Origin: Rhynchopus sp. YZ270_cl-10
Taxonomy: Eukaryota > Euglenozoa > Diplonemea > Diplonemida > Diplonemidae
DNA length: 64,000 nucleotides
Direction of reading: 5' to 3'
Assembly: GCA_964035575.1 (NCBI GenBank)
Contig: OZ037836.1
Location: 1,674,001-1,738,000 of the forward strand
Shown piece by piece: positions 41,701 through 53,700 of the stretch. Position numbers and translations under genes: made by a program. The stretch's first letter is position 1. Each line of letters opens with the position of its first letter. The notes beneath the pieces are model-generated. The model was not told the origin of the DNA. It saw only the letters and a list, made by a program, of their open reading frames with translations, and did not search any database.

Positions 41701-44700
41701 ACACTGTGGGTGCAAACATCCCGCAGAACACACCCGGAATGCGTGTGACCTTCATCCAGTTCTCGAAGGCGGATGCACGCCCGGACGAGGACCACCCGAC
41801 GAACTGCGCCGTTGGTGCCTGCACGGACGGACACCTGTCGGGACTGAGGGAGGAGCTGTTTGGGGACCTGGACTGGCACGAGGCACACTACCAGTCGCAG
41901 TGGACGTACCTGCACGACGCACTGAACGACGTGGCAGACAACACGTTCCTTGCGACGCAGAGCCCACCGTACAGAGAGCACGTTGTTGTGATCATTGCGG
42001 ACGGGGGGCTGACGGACTACGACGGTGATGCGTGCTCGAACGGGTGCGGGAAGTGGTACGGGAAGGACAGGTACTGGCAGGCGCGTTACCAGGACTCGCT
42101 GCTGGAGGGCCAGCAGAAGCTGCGTGACGAGGGGGTTACTGTGTTCGGTGTGGTCGTGCGTCGCTACGCTGCACACACGTTTGCGGACGAGAACGCGGAG
42201 GTGAAGCTGAAGCCGCTGATCAGCGACCCACGTGACGAGCACTTCATGAACGTGGAGATGGACAACCTGAAGATGGATGTGCTGGACCAGCTGTGCGAGA
42301 AGTCGAGCACGTTTGGGAAGATCATTGCAAAGACGCTTGCGACGTGTGCAGACCTTGTGGGGCAGGCGGCGTGCGAGGGTGACGACGGCTGTGTGTGGAC
42401 GGACCCCACATGCAGCAAGTCGGTGTGCTACGACCTGTGCACGGAGGAGAAGTGCGACACGAACCCGCTCTGCACGTGGACCGCACCAAACGCCCCGAAC
42501 GAGTGCACGCTGACCCCGCTGACACCGGTGCCGCCGACGCCGGCACCAGCAACACTTGCGCCACCGACACCTGTGCCGTCGACAGCGGCACCGCCAACAC
42601 AGCCACCAGCAACGTCTGCGCCACCAACACCTGCACCGCCAACAGACGCACCCGAGACACCGGCACCGGAGACGATTCCACCGACCGCTGTGCCGACACC
42701 GTCGCCGCCTGTGGACGAGTGTGCGGATGCGGCGACGAAGAAGGTGTGCGAGGATGCGGGACAGACGTGTGTGGACCCGGACCAGCAGCACGCATGGGAC
42801 TGGAAGTGTGTGTGCCCGCCACCGAGCACAGCGTCGCTTGTGCGGGCGGCTGCGCAGGACTGCATGTTTGACGAGTGCAGCCTGTACAGCATGACGTGCC
42901 AGTCTGTGGGGCAGAGGTGTGTGGACCCGGAGAAGGAGAAGCCGGACTCGTGGAAGTGCGAGTGTGTGCCGCCGCAGACGCTTGTGGGGACGTCGGTGGT
43001 CGGGAAGCCTGCAATCTGCAAGGACCCGCCGGGCGACTGTGAGACGCTTGGGGACATCTGCCACGCTGCGGGGCAGTCGTGCTCGCCCGCGGCGACGACA
43101 CACGGCCAGAAGGTTGTGTGTGTGTGCATTCCGCCAGCCACGGGGACACCCGGACAGCACGTGCCTGCGGTGTGCGAGCTGGACGAGTGTGTCGCTGTGT
43201 GCCCGACGTGTGCGCAGACAGACTCGTCGCCGAAAAACAAGTGCGAAGAGGCGGGACAGGACTGCGAGGACCTGGGCCTGGGACACCTGAGCCTCGGGGA
43301 CTGGCAGTGCAAGTGCAGAACGCCGTACACCGGGACTCAGGTGACGGCACCTGCAGTGTGTGAGCTGGACGAGTGCAAGGCTGTGTGCCCGACGTGTGCG
43401 AGCACGGCACAGGGGGCGCAGAACCTCTGCGAGGAGAAGGGGCAGACGTGTGTGGAGAAGAGCCTGACGACGACGAGCGACTGGGAGTGCCACTGCGTGG
43501 ACCCGAAGGTGGGGACGGCACTGACGGCTGTTGCGGACTGCGAGGAGGACGAGTGCAGGACACGGGAGCAGATCTGTGTGGGGGCCGGACAGGCGTGCGT
43601 GGATGCGGACCACAAGGCTGCGTCGTCGTGGAAGTGTGTGTGCCCGCCGCCGTCGAACTCGACACAGGTTGCTGGTGCGGCGGTGTGCGAGGTGGACGAG
43701 TGCACGCTGGCGGACATCAAGAAGGTGTGCGAAGACAGCCACCAGGTCTGTGTGGACACGGACATCACGTCGCTCGGAAACTGGGAGTGCCACTGCGTGG
43801 CGCCTGCACACGGAACTGCGCCGCAGCACGCGGTGGCGTCGTGCTCGCTGGACGAGTGTGCGGTGAAGTGCCCGACGTGTGCCGACAAGGACAACGGGGG
43901 CGGGAACGTGTGCACAGCTGCAGGGCAGCTCTGCGAGGACCCGCAGCCGACACACACGAACCTGAACGACTGGCTCTGCAAGTGCCCGCCGCCAAGCACA
44001 AAGACTGCGGTGACGACGACTGTGGCAGATTGTCGGGACGGGTTTGACGAGTGTGTGGAGCGGTCGGACGCTGTGCAGTGCAAGCACACCCCGCGGTACT
44101 CGCTGGACGGGTGTCTGTGCGCGTGTGGGTGGACGAGCGACGAGTACAAGCAGACGGAGCCGTGCACGGACGGATGCTGCAACCCGATGCACGAGAAGTC
44201 GTCGTGGTGCCTTGTGGACACAGCGGACGACTACAACCGGAACAAGCCGCACTGCCTTGCGGCGTCGAAGCAGTTCTGTCTGTCTGCGGGCCAGGTCCCG
44301 GCTGACGGGGGCAGGCCGCTGCGCGACACGATTCCCGGGATCCCAAACGGGCAGACGAACGTGTGCACGGATGTGGGGCAGAGGTGTGTGGACCCGGACG
44401 AGAAGACGGAGAAGGACTGGTGGTGTGAGTGCGTGCTCCCGAAGAGCGGGCCGAAGGGTCTGCAGAGCCCTGCGGTGTGTGAGGAGGACGAGTGCGTGAC
44501 GTACGGGGCTGTGTGCACGAATGCTGGACAGAAGTGTGTTGACGCGGACCACAGTGCGACGATGAACTGGCAGTGCGAGTGTGTTGTGGGCCCCCCGAAG
44601 ACGGGTGCGCAGGGCGTTGCGGTGTGCGAGATTGACGAGTGCATTGAGATCTGCCCGACGTGTGCGACCGACAACGGGATGACTGTGTGCGCAGAGGCGG

Positions 44701-47700
44701 GGCAGACCTGTCTCGACCCGAACACGGCAGGAACGAGTCTGAGCGACTGGACGTGCACATGCCCGCCGCCGAGCCAGGGCACCGCTGTCGGCGGCCCTGT
44801 GGCGAAGTGTCTGCTGGACGAGTGCGTGGAGATGTGCGCGACGTGTGCGCAGGGAACATGTGGCGACCAGACATGCGAGGACCCGGACCAGTCGCCGACG
44901 TCGGTGAACGACTGGCGCTGCGTGTGTCTGCCGCCGTCGAACATAGTGGCGATTGGGAACCGTGCGACGTGCGCGGTGGACGAGTGCGACGGGAAGGTGT
45001 GCACGCTGGGGCAGCACTGCTACGACCCTGACCTGACTGCGCCGGACACGTGGCAGTGTGAGTGTGTTGCGCCTGCGACCGGGACCCAGCTTATGGGGAA
45101 CGCGACGTGTGAGGAGGACGAGTGCCAGGAGCACGAGGAGGTGTGCATGCGTGCCGGGCAGTCGTGCACGGACCGGAACAAGCAGGTGCACGACAACTGG
45201 CTGTGCGAGTGCATTGCGCCGGACCTGGGTCTGCCCGGGGCACAGAAGCCTGCAGAGTGCAAGCCGTCGGAGGAGTGCAAGGACAACACCCTGTGCAGTG
45301 GTGCCGGACAGCACTGTGTGGACCCGAACGCAGCGGTGCTGGACGACTGGGAGTGCCAGTGCATTGCGCCGCTGACGGGGACGCCTGTGACGAAGGGGGT
45401 CGCAGACTGCATGATTGACGAGTGCCTGGCGGTGTGCCCGACGTGTGCAAGGCAGACGGGGGCGACAACGCAGGTGTGCGAGCTGCACGGGCAGACGTGT
45501 GAGGAGCCGGACACGAAGACGCTGAACGACTGGCGCTGTGTCTGTGTGCTACCTGCGACGGGCACGCCCGGAGTGACGGCACCTGCAAACTGCCTTTTGG
45601 ACGAGTGTGTGGCGACCTGCGACAGCTGTGCGATGAACACGTGCTCGGACAAGGGACAGCTGTGCGAGGACCCGAACACGGACCCGAAGTACAAGCGCGA
45701 CTGGCTGTGCAAGTGCGTCCCGCCGTCGACGAACACGATGACCGCGGGGGCGGTGGCAACGTGCATGTACGACGAGTGCAGCGCACCGGGGAACAAGGAC
45801 GTGTGCGGGACGGACCAGCTGTGCGTGGACACGAACCAGGGTGAGGAGGGGACCTGGGAGTGCTCGTGCCCGGCACCGTACAGTGGGTCGGCGGCACAGG
45901 CGGCTGTTGGGAAGTGCTCGCTGAACGAGTGCACGACGAAGTGCAGCGGGTGTGCGGACAAAGACAACGGCCAGGGGAACGTGTGCACACGCGAGGACCA
46001 GACCTGCGTGGACCCGGACATCCACAACGACGGGGACTGGTACTGCGAGTGCAAGGTGGGGACTGGGCTGGCTGTCGGGAAGCCCGTTGTGCTGTGCGTG
46101 CTTGACGAGTGTGCTGTGGCGTGCCCGACGTGTGCGGACACCGGAGGCGGGAACCTGTGCACGAAGGAGGGACAGACATGCAAGGACGTGAACACTGCGG
46201 CAGACTCGAAGGGGGACTGGGAGTGCCGCTGCCCGCCGCCGTTTGAGGAGAAGTTTGTGAAGGCTGGGCTGGCGGTGTGCAGTGTCGACGAGTGTGCGGA
46301 CATGCTGGGCGGGAAGGTGAACGGGGCTGTGTGTGTGGACAACGGGCAGCTGTGCCACGACTCGCACCTCGACACGCTGAACGACTTTTACTGCGTGTGC
46401 CCGCCGCCGCGGCACGGAACGAAGACAGGGGCACCTGCAGAGTGTGTGAAGGACGAGTGCCTGCTGCACGAGGATGTGTGCAAGGGGGCAAAGCAGACCT
46501 GTCTGGACATCGACACCCAGGTGGACAACAACTGGGAGTGCCTGTGCGCACCGCCGTCGTCGAGCACGCAGCTGATGGGGGCCGCTGTGTGCGAGGTGGA
46601 CGAGTGTGTGGAGAACAGGCGCATCTGCGAGGGTGCGTCGCCGCCGCAGGTGTGTGTCGACGTGGACCGCACCCGCGACGACGACTGGGAGTGCAGGTGC
46701 CAGGTGCCGGCATCGGGCACTGCTGTGGCTGCTGCTGCGGCGTGTGTGCTTGACGAGTGCGTGGCGACGTGCGCGACGTGTGAGAAGGACCTGTGCACGG
46801 GGGCGGGACAGACCTGTGTGGACCCGAACACTGCGCTTGGGAGCCAGAACGACTGGGAGTGTGTGTGCCCAGTGCCGTCGTCTGTGACTGCAAAGGTGTC
46901 TGTGGCAGAGTGCCCTGTCGACGAGTGTGTGGGACACGGCTACGTGTGCCAGGCCGCACACCAGACGTGTGTGGACCCGGACCACGGGGCGACAAGCCTT
47001 GGCGACTGGGAGTGCCACTGCCTGGCGCCTGCGACAGGGGTGGCGATTGCAGGCGTGGCGTCGTGCAGTGTTGACGAGTGCACGAACCACGGCCACGTGT
47101 GCACAGGACACGGGCAGACCTGTGTCGACCCCGACAGAAGTGCGGACGTGCTACACGACTGGGAGTGCCACTGCGAGCCCCCGGCGACGCAGACGGCAGT
47201 AGCAGCGGCAGCAGAGTGCGTGCACGAGGGGGAGTGCAAGGACCCTGTTAAGGCTGGTGTCTGCGAGAGCCGTGGGCAGATCTGCGAGGACCCGGACATG
47301 ACGATCCTTGACGACTGGCGCTGCCTGTGCACGCCGCCGAGCCACGGTCTGCTGAATGTTGCAGGGCCGGCGTTCTGCATTCTCGACGAGTGTGTGGACT
47401 CGTGTGCGACATGCGCGAAGGACGTGTGCAAGTCAGCGGGACAGATGTGCGTGGACGAGAACAAGGACCCTGTGCTTGGACTGAACACATGGGAGTGCAG
47501 GTGCATTGCGCCCTCGTCTGGGTCGAAGGTCGCAGGTGCGGCGGTGTGTGTGGAGGACGAGTGCTCGTCGCACGCGTCGACCTGCACGGGTGCGGGGCAG
47601 GACTGCGTCGACCCGTCGACAACGACGAAGGGAGACTGGCGTTGCGAGTGCAGGCTGCCGTCGACTGGGACAGCAACTGCGGGGGCGGCCAAGTGCTCGA

Positions 47701-50700
47701 CGAACGAGTGCGACTTCCACGAGAAGACGTGTTCCGACGTGGGACAAGTGTGCTACGACCCGGACCTGTCGGCGCAGTCGCTTGGTGACTGGAACTGCAC
47801 ATGTGTGGCCCCGTACTCTGGGACGCAGGTGGGTGCGGCAGCAAAGTGCCTGATGGATGAGTGTGAGCTGTACGGACAGGTGTGCACGGCTGCAGGACAG
47901 ACCTGTGTTGACGAGGAGAAGGACATGAAGGGCTTCTGGAAGTGTGTGTGCCCGCCACCGAACAATAAGGTCAAGCGTAACATGGGTGTGGCGGACTGCA
48001 TTGTCGACGAGTGCACGACATGGACGAACACAAGCACCCCGTCTGCGATGCCGTCGAACGACGCGAGGGCGGTGAACCTGTGCGAGCAGGCTGGGCAGGT
48101 GTGCGAGGACCCGAACCACGACGCGTCGTCTGCTGGGGACTGGACGTGCACGTGCCCGCCTCCGGGGAACAGGACTGCGCGTGCACACGTGGCGGCGTGT
48201 GATGTGGACGAGTGTGCGGACCCTGCGAAGGAGGCTGTGTGTGCGGCCAAGGGGCAGCGCTGCGTGGACCCGAACTGGGAGCCTGGCCACGAAGGAGACT
48301 GGACGTGTGTGTGCGTGCCGCCGTCGGTTGGGACGGGGATGCAGGCGGCGGCCGTGTGCCTGGTCGATGAGTGCAAGACCGACGGTGGTGTGTGCCAGTC
48401 AGGTGGGCAGCTGTGTGTCGACACCGACCATGCGGAGGCTGGGACGTGGGCATGCAAGTGTGTGGAGCACGCGGGTGTGACTGCGTCGGAGCTGGGAGGA
48501 CTGGCAGACTGCAACCCGCCGTCGAGCGAGTGCAGAATCGACGCCATCCGTGAGGTGTGCACGTCGTCGAACCAGGGCTGCTACGACCCGGACCTGAAGG
48601 CACACAACGACTGGGTGTGCGAGTGCGTGCCGCCTGCGACGGGCCCGCAGAAGCAGGGTGAGGCGACAGTGTGTGTGCTCGACGAGTGTGCGGAGGAGTG
48701 CCCGACGTGCGGGAAGTCGGTGTGCGCGGCCGTGGGGCAGACATGCACAGATGCGAACACGGACGCAGCCTCGCTGAGAGACTGGGTGTGCACATGCCCG
48801 ACACCCATGACAGGGTCGAAGAAGGGGGGCGTGGCGGTGTGCCAGCTGGACGAGTGTGCTGCGGTGTGCGACGGCTGCCCGTCGGACATCTGCACTGCGG
48901 CAGGCACGCAGTGCCTGGACACGAACAAGGACACGCGTTCGTCCGGTGACTGGGAGTGCGTGTGCCGTGCACCTGCCCTGGGACGTGTGACACAGGGCGT
49001 GCCGGTGTGCCTGATTGACGAGTGCGAGCAGAACGCATACAAGTGCACGAATGGACAGACGTGCGCTGATGCGAACAAGCTTGCGGCGTCTGAGGGGGAC
49101 TGGACGTGCACATGCCCGCCGCCGACATCTGGGACTGCGGTGGCGAGTGCGGCAGTGTGTTTCGAGAACGAGTGTCTTGTGGATGCGAATGTGAAGACGT
49201 GCACTGCAGCGGGGCAGGTGTGCATTGACCCGACGCCGCAGCCGACGAACAAGGGTGACTGGGAGTGCCACTGCGCGCAGGGGAACACCTTTGCTGTGGC
49301 GGCGGCAGCAGTCTGTGTGCTGGACGAGTGTGCGGAGCAGTGCACGTCGTGTGCGGACAGCGGGGGCGGGAACGTGTGTGCGAAGGCCGGGCAGCTCTGC
49401 ACGGACCCGAACACGTCGCCGGAGAGCACACGTGACTGGAAGTGCCAGTGTGCGGCAGGGTCGAAGGCTGCGCTTGGTGGCCCTGCGACGTGTGAGGTGG
49501 ACGAGTGCTGGCAGCCAAGCAACTTTGGTGCACACACGTGCCATGGCACACCGCGGACGACAGTCGACGGGTGTGCGTGCCAGTGTGGCTGGCAGGTGCA
49601 GGATGCGGCACAGTACCCAGGGGCACATGGCCCTGGTATTGAGGTGGGCTGTCTGGCAGGGTGCTGCAACCCGAACGTTGTGGCGTCGGGGGCGTGGTGC
49701 CTGCTGGAGCCTGTGCAGACGACAGCCGTGTGCCAGGACCTTGTGACTGCGGGGGAGATGGTGCAGACGTGCGCGGTGCTGGCGTCGGGGGTGGCACCGG
49801 CGAACCCGGAGAACGTGTGCTCGAGGGCGGGTCAGCTGTGCGTCGACCGGGACACGAGTGCGACGAGCTTGGGTGACTGGCAGTGCGAATGCGTTGCGCC
49901 GGCGATTGGGTACCCGAGTGTCGGGAAGACTGGGTCGTGTGTGGTGGACGAGTGCGAAGCGAACGGGCAGGTGTGCTCTTTGGTGGGTCAGCTGTGCAAG
50001 GACATGGACAAGACGTCGGAGAACACGTGGACGTGTGTGTGCCCGTCGCCTGCGACAGGGTCTGCGACCGGGAAGGCGGCGACGTGCGTGTACGTGGGTG
50101 AGTGCGAGACGGCAAGCATTGCGGAGGTGTGTGCGCAGATGGGGCAGACGTGCTACGACCCGGACGCATCTGTGACTGGGAACTGGGTGTGCAAGTGCGT
50201 GGAGCCGTCGACGGGTGTGCCTGCGCTCATGACGACGGCGACGTGTGTGCTGGACGAGTGCACGGCAGAGTGTCCGACGTGTGCGGACAAGGGGTTCGGG
50301 AACCTGTGCGATGTGGCCGGGCAGCACTGCGTGGAGTCGTCGACGTCGCCAGCAAATGTTGAGGACTGGATGTGCAAGTGTGTTGGGGACGCAGTTGGGG
50401 AGTCTGTGGCGTCTGTGGCCGTGTGCATGCTGGACGAGTGCAAGATGAACAACGGGCGCCTGGCACAGCTGTGCGGTGCGGGGGGGCAGACCTGCAACGA
50501 CCCGAACAAAGCGGTGCTCGGGGGGCTGGACGACTGGGAGTGCGTGTGCCCGCCACCGCAGATCGGGCATATGACGGGGAAGCTTGCGACGTGTCTGCGT
50601 GATGAGTGCATGGAGGAGGACGTGGCTGTGGTGTGCACGGCGGCAGGACAGACGTGCCAGGACCCGAACACGGACGCACGCAGCACCGGGGACTGGACGT

Positions 50701-53700
50701 GCGCGTGCTCGGCGAAGCCAGGTGATACACCGAAGGTGGCGGTGGGGGAGCCCGCAAAGTGCGTGCTGCCACCGAGCTCGTGGTGCGTGCAGCACGGCGA
50801 CACGTGCACGTTCGTGGGACAGACTTGTGTGCCTGCCTGGCACTTTCTGGATGCCGGCTCGTGTGCGTGCATTGCACCGCAGACAGGGCCGACGAAGGTT
50901 GGGTCGGAAACAGTGTGCATCCTGGACGAGTGCACGGCGGTTTGTGCGACGTGTGCTGACCACGGTGCCGGGAACATGTGCACAAAGGCGGGACAGATGT
51001 GCCAGGAGGGAAGCATGAACCCTGTGACTGGGAAGGGGGACTGGCGCTGCAAGTGTGCCGGCTCGGACATGTCGGCGGTGGCGGCAGTGGCTATGTGCAC
51101 TGTGAACGAGTGTGACACAGACCTGAAGGCAAAGGTGTGCGCAGCTGCGGAGCAGACGTGCACAGACAAGAACACAGCTGGGGACTCGCTGAACGACTGG
51201 ATGTGCGCGTGCCACGAGCCCTGGACGGGGAGCAAGATGCTCGGGGCTGCAGACTGCAAGTTTGACGAGTGCCTGTTCGCCGGGAGTGAGTGCACGGCGC
51301 TTGGGCAGACGTGCTTCGACAAGGACACGTCGGCTCAGGTGCGTGGGGACTGGGAGTGCCGCTGTGTGGCACCTGCAGAGGGGTTCGCTGTTGCGAAGGC
51401 GGCGACGTGTGTGTACACGGGGGAGTGCGAGGTGCAGGCGAACGTGGAGGTGTGCACGTCGGCAGGACAGACCTGTGTGGACCCGAACCCGGCTGTGGCG
51501 GACGACTGGGAGTGCCGCTGCGTGTCGCCGCAGGCAGGATCACACACAAAGGCGGCAGTGGCGGTGTGCACGCTGGACGAGTGCCGTGCGACGTGCGCCT
51601 CGTGTGCGACGAAGCCAGGGTCGCAGACACACACATGCGCGTCTGCGGAGCAGGACTGCGTGGACCCGGACACGGCAGCGACAAGCATTGCGGACTGGAC
51701 GTGTGTGTGCCGTGCGTCTGCGTCTGGGGAGATGGTGGGTGCGGCGGCTGTGTGCAGCGTGGACGAGTGCTACAACGCAGAGAACCGTGCGGCGTGCTCG
51801 CGTGTGAAGGACACAACAGGGGCGGAGGTGCAGCACTGTGTGGACAAGGACTACACAAAGACCGGGGACTGGGTGTGCGAGTGCATGTACCCGTACCACG
51901 GAACGGCGGGACAGCGTGAGGCGGCGGTGTGCCTGGTCGACGAGTGCACGGCACCGGAGGCGTGGAGCAAGAAGCCGAACGGAAACGCGGTGTGCGGGGC
52001 GCAGGGACAGACCTGTCTCGACCCTCAGCAAGGTGTGGCGTCGGAGCTTGGGAACTGGGTGTGCCAGTGTGCGGACGGGACTGGGGAGCCGAACAGGGGT
52101 GCGCTTTCGACGACGTGCAAGCAGGACACACTGTGTGCGCAGTTCGGGTCTGCGTGCGGACCGCTCGAGATGTGCGTGGAGAAGGACGACACGTGGTCGT
52201 GCAGGTGCATTGCGCCCTTCGTGGGTGAGGCTGTTGAGGAGGCGGCGTCCTGTGTGCTGGACGAGTGCGTGGCGGAGTGCACGACGTGTGCACAGCAGGG
52301 GTCGGTGCACATGTGCACGCAGGCCGGGCAGAAGTGCGTGGACCACGACAAGTCACCGGACAGCCGTTCCGACTGGTCGTGCGTGTGCGAGGTCGGGAAG
52401 GGCGAAGCTGCTCTGCACATGGCGGAGTGCATGGTTGACGAGTGCGTGCTGAACGGGGTGACGTGCGAGGGGAAGGGCCAGGAGTGCGTCGACCCGGACA
52501 TGCATGCCGAGACAAGCGGAGACTGGGTGTGCCAGTGCATTGCGCCTGCGTCTGGGAAGGCTGTGGCCGGACCTGCGACGTGTCTGCTGGATGAGTGCAA
52601 CCTGTACGGCGGGAAGTGCACAGTGGTGGGACAGGTGTGCATTGACCAGAACACGGCCCCGGCGAGTCTGAACGACTGGACGTGCAACTGTCCGGCACCT
52701 GCGTCGGGGTTCATGTACGCAGGACCTGCGTCGTGCACGTACACGGGGGCGTGCAAGGATGCTGCAAACTTCGATGTGTGTGCGGACGCGGGCCAGCGCT
52801 GCTTCCCAGGGAACTCGTCGGCAGACGACTTCAGGTGTGGGTGTATGCCGCCGTACCGTGGGTCTGCTGGGGTGCGTGCCCCTGCACAGTGCATGATCGA
52901 CGAGTGTGAGGACATCTGTGCAACGTGTGCGCGCACGAGCGAGAAGGGCGTGAACGTCTGTGCGGGTGCGGGCCAGCGTTGCGAGGACCCGAACCTGTCT
53001 GTGCAGAGCCTGGGTGACTGGGTGTGCATGTGCCAGGCCCCGTCGACAACAGCGGCCGTTGCGCGTGCTGTCGACAGCTGCCTTGTGGACGAGTGCCTTG
53101 CCATCACCATGACAGGTGCACGCAAGTGTGACAACTTCAAGCGCTACACGAACGACGGCTGCGAGTGTGCGTGCGGCTGGAAGGTCAGCGGCATCAGCGG
53201 CAGCGGTGCCGGCCTGGACGAGCCCTGCAACACAGGCTGCTGCAACCCAGACAAGGCAAAGGAGGGAGACTGGTGCATTGTTGCCGACAGTGCCTTCAAC
53301 AAGCAGAGCGCTGTCTGCACTGCCCTTATCAGCAAGCAGAAGACGTGTGCGAACGAGCGTGCACCTGCCCCTGCAGGCGCACCTGTGAGCGAGTTTGTCG
53401 ACGTGTGTGCTGCCGCTGGCCAGCGTTGCTACGACCCGAACCACTCCCCAAGTGTGCAGGGTGACTGGGAGTGCCACTGCACAACCTCTGAGGAGTACCA
53501 CATCCTTGCCCCGGCTAAGTGCAGCGTGGACGAGTGCCAGCAGGTCACAGTGTGCTCGGAGGTTGGGCAGAAGTGCTTTGACAAGAACACCGATGCGGAG
53601 TCGAAGGGCGACTGGGAGTGCCAGTGTCTGTCAGGAAGCGGGGCGAAGGACATGGCTGCTGCAGAGTGTGTGTACGAAGGCCACGACGAGTGCCAGATTG

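Noticed and set aside
41235-45488. Minus-strand open frame of about 1,400 residues, and others near 39.2-41.2 and 48.4-51.2 kb
   Set aside because: Antisense shadows of the giant receptor gene, open because its GC-rich codons rarely give stops in reverse; no domain is seen and the sense frame has clear modules.
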